DNA of 64,000 nt from Gottfriedia sp002574545 (GTDB taxonomy: Bacteria; Bacillota; Bacilli; Bacillales; Bacillaceae_G). The notes beneath the pieces are model-generated. The model was not told the DNA's origin. It saw only the letters and a list, made by a program, of their open reading frames with translations, and did not search any database. The stretch lies in assembly GCA_052180195.1 (NCBI GenBank), contig CP197469.1; one strand, written 5' to 3'. Within the stretch, counting starts at the first letter, position 1; each line of letters opens with the position of its first letter. Below, one piece after another: positions 33,304 to 43,527 of this stretch. A program made the translations under genes and the position numbers.

Positions 33304-35616
33304 ATGAATTTTGAAGTAGTAAGACCATCTAATATTGATCAACCTAAGGTTAGTATCATTATTCCTGTATATAATGTAGAAAATTATATTAAAGAAACAA
33401 TTGAATCACTTACCAAACAAACATTAAGTCCAATTGAAATTATATTAGTTGATGACGGTTCAACTGATAATACGCCAAACATTATCAATGACCTTTTAAG
33501 CTTGTATCCAAATATACTATATGCCATTCAGAAAAACGCTGGTCCAGGTGTAGCAAGAAATAATGGATTAACTTTAGCTAAAGGTGAATACATTAGCTTT
33601 GTAGATTCTGATGATTTATTACCTGAAGATGCACTTGAAACTATGTATCTAGCAGCAATAACTGAAGATGCTGAAGTCGTTACGGGCGCATCTTTAAGCT
33701 TTAATAGTACTCGTTCTTGGTATATCGCAAGCCATGTTAATAATGGTGTATATACTCCTGGTACTAAATCACTTATTGCAAATAAAGGACTATTATATTC
33801 TTTAGGCCCTTGTAATAAAATGTTTAAATCGACTTTAATTAAAGATATGTCATTCCCAACTGATATTAGAGTAACGGAAGACCACCCATTTATTATTGAA
33901 GCTTATTTAAAAGCAAATAAAATTTTTACAGTTGATAAAGTAATCTATCATTACCGTAATCGTGAAGAAGAATCAAATCTTTCTCTTTCACAAGTAGTAC
34001 GTGTTGATTCTGTGAAAGTTTTACGTGATATCTTAAAAAGTTTAAGTTATTCTAATCAATTATGGAATCGTTTAATTCAAAACGAACTAGAGCGTTTAGA
34101 TGTAATGGGTGTTTATTACCATCGTATCGTGACGGCTGATCTATGGCCTGCTATTATGAGCGCGGTTCGTTCAAAAGATGCTTCAATTCAAGAAGAAGCT
34201 TTTCAATTAATTTATGATTGGCTTAAGACACTTGACTATAAGTTATATAATAAAGTACCTGCCTTAACTAGAATTACATCATACGAGTTAGTACCTCATT
34301 ATGGTCTATTATCACAAAAGGCAAAACAATTGCATTTAAACTGGTTAAAAGAATGGGCAAAACTTAGTAACCCAGGTACAATGCATACATTGAAAAACTC
34401 TAGTCGAAAATTTGATACACACTTATGTTTAAAAGCATTACAAAAAAATTCAATCAAACCAATTCAGCGTCATATTAGCAAACGTGATCGCCGAAAACGC
34501 ATCAATAAAATGAAGAGTCGTTTTAAAAGCGCATTTGCACGTCGAGTAGTTTTTAAGTTTGCTAGTTTACTACCTGTAGAAAATACAATTGTTTTTGCAT
34601 CAAATAAATCAAAAGGTCTTGATGATTCATATCCTTTTATTTACGAAGAAATTAGAAACAAACGCCCACAATATAAAGTAGTGGATGACTTCTTAAAAAA
34701 ACGTGAGTTCTCTGATTTATGTAAAACATACTACCAATTTGGCCGTGCTAAATATATTATTCTAAATGACTATCACCGCCAAATTTATAAAATGAATTTT
34801 AGAAAAGAAACAGAAGTAATCCAAATGTGGCATGCTTGTGGTGCATTCAAAAAGTTTGGACATAGTGCAGTAGGCTTTGCCGATAGTAATCCAAAACAAT
34901 TTGAAACAAATGCTCACAAACCATATACAAAAGTTGTTGTTTCAACGAAGGAAGTTGTACCTCATTACGCTGAGGCATTTAATATAGATCCCAAAAATGT
35001 ATTACCTTTAGGACTACCTAGAACTGACCTTTTCTTTGACGATGTAACAAAGGATTATGTTCGTAGAAAATTCTTAAATAGATTTCCAAAATTAAGAGAT
35101 AAAAAAATTATTACCTATGCTCCAACATTCCGAGGAAACCCAAGAGATCGAAAAACGTTTCATTTGGAACTTGATTTAGCTTCAATGCAAGAAAAATTAG
35201 GGGAAGATTATGTACTTGTTCTAAAATTGCATCCTGCAGTTACGAATAATGTAAAAATCCCTGAATCTGCTCGTGATTTTGTATTGAACTTAGGTAATGA
35301 GAACATTAATGAAGTATTATTAATGACAGACATTTTAATAAGTGACTATTCTTCATTATTATTTGAGTATGCATTACTTGAAAGACCTGTTATTTTCTTT
35401 GCATATGATTATGAGAACTATATGAAAGAAAGAAGTTTCTTCTATGATTATCATGAATTTGTACCAGGTCCAATTACTTCAACTACAAAAGAAATTATCG
35501 ATTTAATCGAAGAAGATCAGTTTGATATAAATAAAGTAAAAGAATTCAACCAACGTTTCAATGAAATAGCTGATGGACGCGCTTCAGAAAGATTCGTAGA
35601 AACATTAATTAAATAA
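33304..35616 (+). CDS. GT2 / CDP-ribitol (glycerol) phosphotransferase fusion, paralog A
   Basis: A 770-residue protein. The N-terminal GT2 domain (~15-235) has IIPVYNVENY, VDDGSTD at 49-55 and the DSD metal motif at 101-103. A helical linker follows. The C-terminal CDP-polyol transferase domain (~400-765) has WHACGAFKKFG starting at 509, APTFRG, LKLHP and ISDYSSLLFEY. With tarIJ just upstream it most likely polymerises ribitol phosphate (TarL/TarK-like) or primes it (TarF-like). AGGAG precedes the ATG. The next gene is a full-length paralog of identical length. Confidence 0.85.
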   Translation: MNFEVVRPSNIDQPKVSIIIPVYNVENYIKETIESLTKQTLSPIEIILVDDGSTDNTPNIINDLLSLYPNILYAIQKNAGPGVARNNGLTLAKGEYISFVDSDDLLPEDALETMYLAAITEDAEVVTGASLSFNSTRSWYIASHVNNGVYTPGTKSLIANKGLLYSLGPCNKMFKSTLIKDMSFPTDIRVTEDHPFIIEAYLKANKIFTVDKVIYHYRNREEESNLSLSQVVRVDSVKVLRDILKSLSYSNQLWNRLIQNELERLDVMGVYYHRIVTADLWPAIMSAVRSKDASIQEEAFQLIYDWLKTLDYKLYNKVPALTRITSYELVPHYGLLSQKAKQLHLNWLKEWAKLSNPGTMHTLKNSSRKFDTHLCLKALQKNSIKPIQRHISKRDRRKRINKMKSRFKSAFARRVVFKFASLLPVENTIVFASNKSKGLDDSYPFIYEEIRNKRPQYKVVDDFLKKREFSDLCKTYYQFGRAKYIILNDYHRQIYKMNFRKETEVIQMWHACGAFKKFGHSAVGFADSNPKQFETNAHKPYTKVVVSTKEVVPHYAEAFNIDPKNVLPLGLPRTDLFFDDVTKDYVRRKFLNRFPKLRDKKIITYAPTFRGNPRDRKTFHLELDLASMQEKLGEDYVLVLKLHPAVTNNVKIPESARDFVLNLGNENINEVLLMTDILISDYSSLLFEYALLERPVIFFAYDYENYMKERSFFYDYHEFVPGPITSTTKEIIDLIEEDQFDINKVKEFNQRFNEIADGRASERFVETLIK

Positions 35617-35621
35617 TGTGT

Positions 35622-35673
35622 AAAAGGCAAGTAAGCATTTAAATCCGTGGATTTATCTGTTTACTTGCCTTTT
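35622..35673 (+). terminator. terminator after paralog A
   Basis: AAAAGGCAAGTAA (35622-35634) pairs with TTACTTGCCTTTT (35661-35673), with an inner AAATCC/GGATTT hairpin. The two paralogs are therefore probably separate transcripts. Confidence 0.75.
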
Positions 35674-35791
35674 CTTTGATTGAACCGATTCATAAATCCT
35701 TTAAATAGGAATAATTTCCAATCGTTTTGACAAAATTACTTTTAACTAATAAATAAACTTTTATTTAATCGTTTGAAATGAGGAAAAATTG

Positions 35792-38104
35792 ATGAGTTTT
35801 GAGTTAATAATCAACCCTGATTTAAAGGACGTTAAAGTTAGTTTAATCATCCCTGTATACAATGTAGAGGAATATATTGAAGTAACCTGTTCATCCTTGG
35901 TTAATCAATCACTTGAAAATATCGAAATTATATTTATAGACGATGGTTCAAGTGATCAAAGTGTTGAATTAATTAAACAATATGCAAAAGATTATCCTAA
36001 TATTGTATTAGGTATTCAAGATAATAGCGGACCTGGTACGGCTAGAAATAATGGTAAAAAGATTGCTAGAGGTGAGTATATCGGCTTTGTCGATTCTGAT
36101 GATTTATTGCCTCACGATGCAGTCGAAGCAATGTACCAAGCAGCAATTGATGAAAATGCAGAGGTTGTTACAGGGCAATCATTAAGCTTTAATAGTACGC
36201 AAAAATGGTTTATTGGCAGTCATGTTAGTAATGGAGTAAATATACCTGGAGAGAAATCATTACTCTCAACCCCTGGACTACTCTATTCACTTGGACCATG
36301 TAACAAACTATTTAAAGCTAGCCACGTCAAAAATATCAATTTTCCTAAAAATATAAAAGTAACTGAGGACCACCCTTTTATCATTGAAGCATACTTAAAA
36401 GCCAATAAGATTTTCACCGTTGATAAAGTTATTTATTACTATCGCTCTAGAGAAGCTGAAGATAATATTTCCTTATCTCAAATTGTCAGAGTTAATTCTG
36501 TTAAAGTCTTAAACGATATTTTAAAGAGTCTATCAATTTCCGACACTCTTTGGGATCAATACATTGAAAACAAATTTGAACGCAATCAATTAAAAGCACA
36601 TTATTACCAAAGAATCGTCATGGCAGATATATGGCCAGCAGTTAATAGTGCTATTCGAAGTATGGAGACAGAGGCACAAGTTGAGAGTTTAAAACTATTT
36701 TTGGAATTTGTTAATAAAATTGATCTGAATCTTTATAACAAAATCCCTGCTTTACCTCGGATTCTATCGTATGAAATCGTTAATCGATATCATTTTATGA
36801 GTCCAGAAGCTAAACGAATACATTTAGACCTTCTAAAAGTTTGGGAAGAACGATTAAATCCGGAAATGGCGCATCAATTAATAACTTCACAGCACAAATT
36901 AGAAGTTAATGCTTGTTTAGCGGCCGTTCGAAAAAATAGTATATCCCCTATTAATAGTCTAGTCAGAAAGAAAGCAAACAAAAAAAGAAAAAACAAATTC
37001 TCAAGTCGCTTAAAAAGTGCCTTCGCAAGACGGGTTGTCTTAAATTTTGCAAAAATACTCCCAATGAAAAATGAGATTATTTTTGCATCAAATAAATCAA
37101 CTGGACTTCAAGACTCTTATTATTTTATATACGAAGAACTAATTAAAACAAAACCAGAATACAAAATTATTGGCCATTTTATTCGAAAGCGTAATTTCTC
37201 TGAGCTATGTAAAATGTATTATGATTTTGGACGCGCAAAATATGTCATACTAAATGATTACCATAGACCTCTTTATAATGTAAATTTACGAAAAGATACG
37301 AAAGTCATTCAAGTATGGCATGCATGTGGAGCTTTTAAAAAATTTGGACTTTCTGCAGTAGGTTATAAAGATAGTAATAGTGAGGACTTTGAAATTAAAG
37401 CACATACCTCTTATTCGAATGTGATTGTTTCTTGCGATGAGATTATTCCTTTTTATGCAGAAGCATTTAACGTTCCTGAATCGAAAGTTTTAGCATTAGG
37501 TCTACCAAGAACGGACTTTTTTTATAATGAAGAAATGTTAGAGTATGTAAAACGAAAATATTTCAATAAGTATCCAATGCTAAAAGGCAAAAAAATCATT
37601 ACTTATGCACCAACATTTAGAGGTAGCCCGAAAGAGCGAAAGAATTTTAAATTACAATTAAACCTAATCCAAATGGCCAATCAACTCCAAGATGAGTATG
37701 TCCTTGTACTAAAACTACATCCAGCCGTTAAAAAAGGGATTGTTATTCCACAAGAGGCTAAAGATTTTGTCATTGATTTAGGCAATCATGATATGAATGA
37801 AGTACTTTATCTGACAGATATACTAATCAGTGATTACTCATCACTTGTATTTGAGTATGCAATTTTAGAACGACCAATGATCTTTTATGCATATGACCTT
37901 GAAGAATACTTAGATGAAAGAAGCTTTTTCTATGATTATGAGGAGTTTGTTCCAGGACCAATTGTCAGAACAACGGATGAAATCATTAACATCATAAAAG
38001 AAGATAACTACGATCTTCAAAAAGTAGCTGAGTTTAATCATCGTTTTAATAAATATCAAGACGGCCAATCAGCTAAAAGATTAATTCAAACTTTAATTAA
38101 ATAA
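35792..38104 (+). CDS. GT2 / CDP-ribitol (glycerol) phosphotransferase fusion, paralog B
   Basis: Again 770 residues counted from ATG 35792 (a TTG directly before it is also in frame; AGGA lies upstream). It has the same domain order as paralog A, with IIPVYNVEEY, IDDGSSD, DSDD, then WHACGAFKKFG at 509 and APTFRG, and high identity along its length. A tandem duplication is likely. Two such enzymes may split priming and polymerising, or make polymers with different linkages, as TarK and TarL do in Staphylococcus aureus. Confidence 0.85.
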   Translation: MSFELIINPDLKDVKVSLIIPVYNVEEYIEVTCSSLVNQSLENIEIIFIDDGSSDQSVELIKQYAKDYPNIVLGIQDNSGPGTARNNGKKIARGEYIGFVDSDDLLPHDAVEAMYQAAIDENAEVVTGQSLSFNSTQKWFIGSHVSNGVNIPGEKSLLSTPGLLYSLGPCNKLFKASHVKNINFPKNIKVTEDHPFIIEAYLKANKIFTVDKVIYYYRSREAEDNISLSQIVRVNSVKVLNDILKSLSISDTLWDQYIENKFERNQLKAHYYQRIVMADIWPAVNSAIRSMETEAQVESLKLFLEFVNKIDLNLYNKIPALPRILSYEIVNRYHFMSPEAKRIHLDLLKVWEERLNPEMAHQLITSQHKLEVNACLAAVRKNSISPINSLVRKKANKKRKNKFSSRLKSAFARRVVLNFAKILPMKNEIIFASNKSTGLQDSYYFIYEELIKTKPEYKIIGHFIRKRNFSELCKMYYDFGRAKYVILNDYHRPLYNVNLRKDTKVIQVWHACGAFKKFGLSAVGYKDSNSEDFEIKAHTSYSNVIVSCDEIIPFYAEAFNVPESKVLALGLPRTDFFYNEEMLEYVKRKYFNKYPMLKGKKIITYAPTFRGSPKERKNFKLQLNLIQMANQLQDEYVLVLKLHPAVKKGIVIPQEAKDFVIDLGNHDMNEVLYLTDILISDYSSLVFEYAILERPMIFYAYDLEEYLDERSFFYDYEEFVPGPIVRTTDEIINIIKEDNYDLQKVAEFNHRFNKYQDGQSAKRLIQTLIK

Positions 38105-38233
38105 TGAGGCTCTTGCCGACTAGTTATTTTACATGGTCTAGTTTGTCTTCCTATGGTAAAATTAAATATCATAATTTTAGTTAATAGATAAAGAAATCTA
38201 TGATTGCTAGTACATTATTTAAGGAGAAGTTTT

Positions 38234-39178
38234 ATGAAAAAGATCTTGATTACAGGCGGTGCTGGTTTTATTGGTTCGAATCTTGTAAAAATGTATGTAG
38301 ACAAAGGTTACCAAGTTGTAGTTGTAGATGATCTTTCAAGCGGAAACATGGCTACTCTTCCACCAAATGTTACTTTTTACGAAGAAAGTATTGGTCATTC
38401 TAAATTTATTGATATCGTACTAAAAGAAAAGCCAGATATCATCAATCATCACGCAGCACAAATCGATGTTCAATTTTCAATCCAAAATCCTTTAGAAGAC
38501 GCAAAAATTAATATTTTAGGTACAATCAATTTATTAGAAGCTGTGAAAAAACTAAGAGAACAAAAAGAAGTAACGCTAGTCTATGCTTCTTCAGCAGCTG
38601 TTTACGGTAACCCAGTCTATTTAGGAGTGGATGAAAACCATCAAAAACAGCCTATTTCATATTATGGCATTTCAAAATTAACACCTGAATATTACATAAA
38701 TGTATACCATCAACTATATGACATCTCTTATACGATTTTAAGATATGCCAATGTATATGGTATTGGCCAAGATCCAAAAGGTGAAGGCGGAGTGATTAGT
38801 ATTCTAATGGACAAAATCCTATCAAATTCTACTTTCACAGTTTTCGGAGACGGCGAGCAAACTAGAGATTATATCTATGTAGAAGATATTGTTTCAGCAA
38901 ACTTCCTAGCTGGAGAAAAACCAGCAAATGATGTATGTAATGTTGGCACAAATAAAAAAACATCTTTAAATACATTATTAGATATTACTGAACAAATTCT
39001 AAACCGAAAAATTGAAGTCCGATACGAAGATGAACGCAGTGGCGATATTCGTGATAGCTATTTAACAAATGAAAAAATAAACTCATTATTAAATTGGCAA
39101 CCAGCCTACACTTTGTCTGAAGGACTGGAAAAAACATTGAATTATTATATTCAACAAGCTAATAAGGCTGTTGACTAA
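38234..39178 (+). CDS. NAD-dependent sugar epimerase (UDP-glucose 4-epimerase-like)
   Basis: A 314-residue extended short-chain dehydrogenase. GGAGFIG near 7-13 binds NAD, the catalytic YYGISK supplies Tyr and Lys, and YIYVEDIV is a typical C-terminal motif. It probably interconverts UDP-Glc/UDP-Gal or their N-acetyl forms. ATG 38234 follows AAGGAGA; in-frame codons upstream lack a site. It has its own strong terminator. Confidence 0.85.
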   Translation: MKKILITGGAGFIGSNLVKMYVDKGYQVVVVDDLSSGNMATLPPNVTFYEESIGHSKFIDIVLKEKPDIINHHAAQIDVQFSIQNPLEDAKINILGTINLLEAVKKLREQKEVTLVYASSAAVYGNPVYLGVDENHQKQPISYYGISKLTPEYYINVYHQLYDISYTILRYANVYGIGQDPKGEGGVISILMDKILSNSTFTVFGDGEQTRDYIYVEDIVSANFLAGEKPANDVCNVGTNKKTSLNTLLDITEQILNRKIEVRYEDERSGDIRDSYLTNEKINSLLNWQPAYTLSEGLEKTLNYYIQQANKAVD

Positions 39179-39200
39179 ACTTAATACCATATCGAAAACA

Positions 39201-39256
39201 AAACGACTAAACTTTGTTTACTGTAAATTACAGGCAAGCAAAAGGTTTAGTCGTTT
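39201..39256 (+). terminator. terminator of epimerase gene
   Basis: AAACGACTAAAC (39201-39212) pairs with GTTTAGTCGTTT (39245-39256); an inner CTGT/ACAG pairing and a following T run complete it. Confidence 0.8.
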
Positions 39257-39455
39257 TTATTTCATTTTTGTTTAATAAAAAGCTCTGTTATTAAATAACG
39301 TTGATTTTCTTATTCAAGTAAATGGCAGGTTAGTTGAATAAGAATTTAATTATATCTTGGATCATTTTATAAAAACTTTTTGGAAATTCTACTTCAACTT
39401 GTAAACGAATATCATTCTAATGATACAAATTCTAGAGCAAGAAGAGGTGATAGCT

Positions 39456-40919
39456 TTGATTCAAAAATTACTGCTTTCTATGGATCAAATGATTTCCATC
39501 ATTCAAAATGGATTACAAAAAACGAACTCTCCAAAGCATGTAACCATTATAGGAGCAGGAATTTCTGGTTTAGTTGCTGCTTCACTTTTAAAAGAAGCTG
39601 GACATCAGGTTACTATTATTGAAGCAAATAACAGAATAGGAGGGAGAATTTACACTAAAAGGGAACCTTTTATTAATAATCAATATATAGAACTTGGTGC
39701 AATGCGTATACCTTCTTTTCATTATTTAGTTATTGAATATATAAAAAAATTCAATTTACAAGTAAATGAATTTATTAATAGTACTCCTAATGATGTGATT
39801 TTCATCAATAATGTATTAACAAATCAAAAAAATTATGAAGCAAATCCAGACCAATTAAACTTTAAACTAACCTCAAGTGAACACGGAAAAACTGCAACAG
39901 AATTGCTATTATTAGCTGTTGGTCCAGTAATTGATTTTATAAACCAAGATCCTGAGAAAAATTGGGATATCGTTATTAAATTGTATGATCATTATTCGAT
40001 GGCAAACTTTTTAAAATATAACCCTGTTGGCGTATCACTATCAACTGAAGCAATCAATTTGGTAGAAGCTTTTGTTGGATTAGAAGGATTTTCTGAACTT
40101 GCATTTACTGCAATATTAAGAGAAGTTTTAGTACTCCTAACAAAGGATCTAAAACTTTATGAAATTACAGGAGGAACAGATCATCTTATTAATGGATTTT
40201 TACCACAGCTTAAAGATGACATTGTTTCTAATCAAAGAGTAAAAAAAATTATACAACAAGAATCAAGTGTAACAATTTATACAGAAAATCAAATACTTAA
40301 TACTGAGCATCAATTGACTAGCGATTTTGTTATTTCAACAATTCCTTTTTCATTGTTGAATTTCGTAGATTTACTTCCCTTTGAGTCTATTTCATATGAA
40401 AAGAGAAAAGTTATTAGAAAGATACATTATGCTAATTCAACTAAAATAGGGCTTCAATTTAAAACGAGATTTTGGGAAAAATATGGATTATATGGCGGTA
40501 AGCTAACGACTGATTTGCCAATCAAGTTTTCGTATTTTCCAAGTCATGGTCAAGGGGCGTCAGTCAGTACAGGGATAATGTTAGCAAGTTACACATGGGA
40601 AGATGATTCTAGTATCTGGGATAATATGACACAAGCTGAACGTATTAGAATTGCTTTGAATAATCTTTCGTATATATTTGGAAACGAAGTGTTCACTGAG
40701 TTTTTAATAGGATATTCTCATAATTGGTCTGATTTTCCTTATTTTGGTGGAGCATTTGTCATGTTTAAACCCGACCAAGTAAAAGAATTGGGTCAATATA
40801 TTAGTACTCCAGAAGGGAGAATACATTTCGCAGGATCACACTCGTCTACTACACCAGGTTGGATGCAAGGTGCGATTGAAGCAGGAGTAAGAACAGCGTA
40901 TGAAGTTAATAGTAGATAA
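39456..40919 (+). CDS. flavin-containing amine oxidase family protein
   Basis: A 487-residue FAD-dependent oxidoreductase. The dinucleotide-binding motif GAGISG is at 33-38, followed by IIEANNRIGGRI, ELGAMRIPS (a conserved motif of L-amino-acid oxidases and tryptophan monooxygenases) and a C-terminal FAD motif in FAGSHSSTTPGWMQGAIEAG. TTG 39456 is chosen because GAGGTG lies 6 bases upstream; ATG 39420 in the same frame has none. The substrate is unknown. It is a solitary gene inside the wall-polymer region with its own terminator and no clear link to polymer synthesis. Confidence 0.8.
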   Translation: MIQKLLLSMDQMISIIQNGLQKTNSPKHVTIIGAGISGLVAASLLKEAGHQVTIIEANNRIGGRIYTKREPFINNQYIELGAMRIPSFHYLVIEYIKKFNLQVNEFINSTPNDVIFINNVLTNQKNYEANPDQLNFKLTSSEHGKTATELLLLAVGPVIDFINQDPEKNWDIVIKLYDHYSMANFLKYNPVGVSLSTEAINLVEAFVGLEGFSELAFTAILREVLVLLTKDLKLYEITGGTDHLINGFLPQLKDDIVSNQRVKKIIQQESSVTIYTENQILNTEHQLTSDFVISTIPFSLLNFVDLLPFESISYEKRKVIRKIHYANSTKIGLQFKTRFWEKYGLYGGKLTTDLPIKFSYFPSHGQGASVSTGIMLASYTWEDDSSIWDNMTQAERIRIALNNLSYIFGNEVFTEFLIGYSHNWSDFPYFGGAFVMFKPDQVKELGQYISTPEGRIHFAGSHSSTTPGWMQGAIEAGVRTAYEVNSR

Positions 40920-40980
40920 ATTAAATATAATGGATTTCCTTATGCAACTAACGCTTGCTTTAGTTGTATATGAAAAAGCA

Positions 40981-41004
40981 AAGATCACAATTTTTTGTGG
41001 TCTT
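40981..41004 (+). terminator. terminator of amine oxidase gene
   Basis: AAGATCACAA and TTGTGGTCTT form a 10-bp stem (one wobble pair), with AATTTTTG behind. Confidence 0.75.
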
Positions 41005-41052
41005 AATTTTTGTTCAAAAAATCAACAATCTACTTTAACAGAGCCAATAAAA

Positions 41053-41089
41053 AAAGACTACCCTTGAAAAATTTTCAAAGTTAGTCTTT
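41053..41089 (-). terminator. terminator of mnaA copy 1
   Basis: AAAGACTA (41053-41060) pairs with TAGTCTTT (41082-41089), with inner TTGAAAA/TTTTCAA; seven T follow on the minus strand. Confidence 0.8.
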
Positions 41090-41101
41090 CCTATTACATG
41101 A

Positions 41102-42220
41102 TTACTTTGTTTTATTCTTAAAATGTTGAATAATCACTTCAACAATTCTTCTAGAAGCTTCTCCGTCTCCGTATGGGTTAGATGCTTTAGACATTTTTGC
41201 ATGTGCTTCTTCGTCCGATAACAGTTCATCGGCTAACGAGAAAATGACTTCTTCGTCAGTTCCAGCCAGCTTCAATGTACCAGCATCAATTCCTTCAGGA
41301 CGTTCTGTCGTGTCGCGTAAAACAAGAACTGGTACGCCTAGTGAAGGTGCTTCCTCTTGTACACCACCAGAATCAGTTAGGATTAAATGCGATCTTGCAG
41401 CAAAGTTATGGAAATCGATCACATCTAGTGGTTCGATTAAATGGATTCGATTGTCATTTCCTAATACTTCATTTGCGATTTCGCGAACAACAGGATTCAT
41501 ATGTACAGGATACACAACTTGAATATCATGATGTTTTTCGACTAAGCGCTTAATCGCTTTAAACATATTTCTCATTGGTTCCCCTAAATTTTCACGACGA
41601 TGTGCAGTCATTAACACTAATCTGTCATTTCCAATTTGATCAAGAACAGGATGAGTATATTCTTCTTTTACGGTTGTTTTAAGTGCATCAATTGCAGTAT
41701 TACCAGTAATAAAAATTGATTCTTCCTTTTTATTTTCAGCTAATAAATTCTGTGCTGATTTTGTCGTAGGAGAAAAATGCAAATCCGTCATGACACCCGT
41801 TAATTGACGGTTCATTTCTTCTGGGTATGGTGAATACTTGTCCCAAGTACGTAAACCAGCTTCAACATGCCCAATTGCAATTTGATTATAAAAAGCTGCC
41901 AGACTAGCAATAAAAGTAGTTGTCGTATCCCCGTGAACTAATACAATGTCCGGCTTTACTTCTTGCATAACCTTATTTAAACCTTCCAATCCTCGAGTTG
42001 TTACATCGATTAATGTTTGGCGGTCCTTCATTATATTTAAATCATAATCAGGCGTGATGTCGAAAATTTCAAGAACTTGATCCAACATTTGACGATGCTG
42101 AGCTGTAACCGTCACAATTGATTCAATTTCATCTGGATGTTTAGCTAATTCAAGCACAAGTGGCGCCATCTTAATTGCCTCTGGTCTTGTTCCAAAAATG
42201 GTCATTACTTTAACAGTCAA
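41102..42220 (-). CDS. mnaA: UDP-N-acetylglucosamine 2-epimerase (non-hydrolysing), copy 1
   Basis: A 372-residue GT-B-fold epimerase that converts UDP-GlcNAc to UDP-ManNAc, needed for the teichoic acid linkage unit and, via WecC, for UDP-ManNAcA. Visible motifs: MTIFGTRPEAIKMAP near 6-20, HGDTTTTF, GHVEAGLRT, and LTDSGGVQEEAPSLG near 280-294. TTG 42220 is 8 bases after AAAGGGG; a longer upstream open frame has no binding site. A second, highly similar copy is cut by the right window edge. Confidence 0.92.
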   Translation of the reverse strand: MTVKVMTIFGTRPEAIKMAPLVLELAKHPDEIESIVTVTAQHRQMLDQVLEIFDITPDYDLNIMKDRQTLIDVTTRGLEGLNKVMQEVKPDIVLVHGDTTTTFIASLAAFYNQIAIGHVEAGLRTWDKYSPYPEEMNRQLTGVMTDLHFSPTTKSAQNLLAENKKEESIFITGNTAIDALKTTVKEEYTHPVLDQIGNDRLVLMTAHRRENLGEPMRNMFKAIKRLVEKHHDIQVVYPVHMNPVVREIANEVLGNDNRIHLIEPLDVIDFHNFAARSHLILTDSGGVQEEAPSLGVPVLVLRDTTERPEGIDAGTLKLAGTDEEVIFSLADELLSDEEAHAKMSKASNPYGDGEASRRIVEVIIQHFKNKTK

Positions 42221-42531
42221 AATTCTTTCCCCTTTCAAAAACAATTCGGTAAATTGAAATATGTATCTATCTATTGTATCGTAACTAACGAAATAAAGAC
42301 ATTTTTTACCATGAAAAATACCGTATATTCCTCTATTCACATCACAAATTATACAATTTAATCGTCTTAATTCCTAATAAGTTCTTTAACTAGTAATTTT
42401 CCTATTCGATCTCACAAATCGAAAAAAGCCTATACACTTAGTTTCCCATATTTGAAATCATTCATACTTGAGGCTAAGAAGAAAAAGCACAGTTCCTTCT
42501 ATTCAAGAAATCACTGTGCACTAAGATCTAC
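42221..42531. other. intergenic region between mnaA and glycosyltransferase operon
   Basis: This 311-base gap contains the terminator of the upstream operon and should carry the mnaA promoter. No ORF with a binding site or RNA gene is recognised. Confidence 0.5.
42487..42519 (-). terminator. terminator of glycosyltransferase operon
   Basis: GCACAGT (42487-42493) pairs with ACTGTGC (42513-42519); the minus strand continues with TTTTTC. Confidence 0.7.
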
Positions 42532-43515
42532 TTAATGTACTAATTTTACTTGTAACTCATCAATTAGACTCAAAATCTCTGAACACATTTTATCCATACA
42601 GTAATTTCCCTTCACAAATTCAACTAGTTCTTGCTTATTTCCTTTTCTACGACTCGCAATGTACTGAGCTGCTTGATCAATTGATTCAAAGATATACTCA
42701 TCAGGGAAGATCATACGAGCTCCTTCGCGATGTAAAACAATTGGTACAGCGCAAGAAGCCATCCCTTCAACGGGTGCTAAGTGAAAACTTTCATAATCGC
42801 TAACTGATAAAACATAACCAATTGACTCGAACCACTCCGCTGAATCTCCCCACTCTTCAAATTGAACTTGATCACGATAATGGGAATTCTCAATTTTTTT
42901 AAATAAACTTGTATAATAATCCTGCTCTTGTTGATTATTCCATACCCAAGGAAACTCTTTCGGATGCTTCCCTTTTATTGAAAGCGTATATCGACTGTCT
43001 CTTACATATAACTTTTCAAACAACTCAAGCGCCCGATCTAACCGTTTTAGCTTCGGTACATAACCAAGTAATCCAATTCGAAAATCTGCATCATATTGCT
43101 TCGGCAAATGGAATTTATCGACATCAACTCCATTTTGAATGACGATCATCTTTTCCCTAGGAATCCTTGCAACACGATGAAATTCCTCAAATATATAAGA
43201 AGAAATCGCAATAATCTTATCAATCTTCGTAAAATCAAATCGTTCTGGAAAAGGCGTATTCATTTCAAATCGATGCATTCTAACAATTAATAATTGATGA
43301 TCTTTTTTATGCTCCTGATACCAAATCACATTTCCAAGTCCCCACTCACAAAAAAGAACATCCGCCCAATTAACAATCTCTAAACTTTTGCCAACTTGAT
43401 GAATTGTATGACCTTCCCACAAATCAATTTTTAGTTCAATATCACTTCTAGCTTCAAACCTCTTAATCGCATCGTTTATAAATTTTAAATCATGCCCGAT
43501 AATCGCCAGTTTCAT
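42532..43515 (-). CDS. family 4-like glycosyltransferase
   Basis: A 327-residue GT-B protein: the N-terminal Rossmann half starts MKLAIIGHDLKFINDAIKRF, then IQNGVDVDKFH and IGLLGYVPKLKRLDRAL mark the donor domain, and ESFHLAPVEGMAS carries the E-x7-E motif of GT4. It lies 12 bases after the CgeB-like gene in the same direction. It probably adds one sugar of the glycan built by this operon; donor unknown. Confidence 0.8.
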   Translation of the reverse strand: MKLAIIGHDLKFINDAIKRFEARSDIELKIDLWEGHTIHQVGKSLEIVNWADVLFCEWGLGNVIWYQEHKKDHQLLIVRMHRFEMNTPFPERFDFTKIDKIIAISSYIFEEFHRVARIPREKMIVIQNGVDVDKFHLPKQYDADFRIGLLGYVPKLKRLDRALELFEKLYVRDSRYTLSIKGKHPKEFPWVWNNQQEQDYYTSLFKKIENSHYRDQVQFEEWGDSAEWFESIGYVLSVSDYESFHLAPVEGMASCAVPIVLHREGARMIFPDEYIFESIDQAAQYIASRRKGNKQELVEFVKGNYCMDKMCSEILSLIDELQVKLVH

Positions 43516-43527
43516 AAAAACAGCTCC

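Noticed and set aside
39380..39622. 80-codon plus-strand open frame
   Set aside because: It is a shadow in another frame of the amine oxidase N-terminus, with no binding site.
41102..42340. Longer mnaA start at 42340
   Set aside because: The extra 40 residues are unlike the family and lack a binding site; TTG 42220 has a strong one and fits the normal length.
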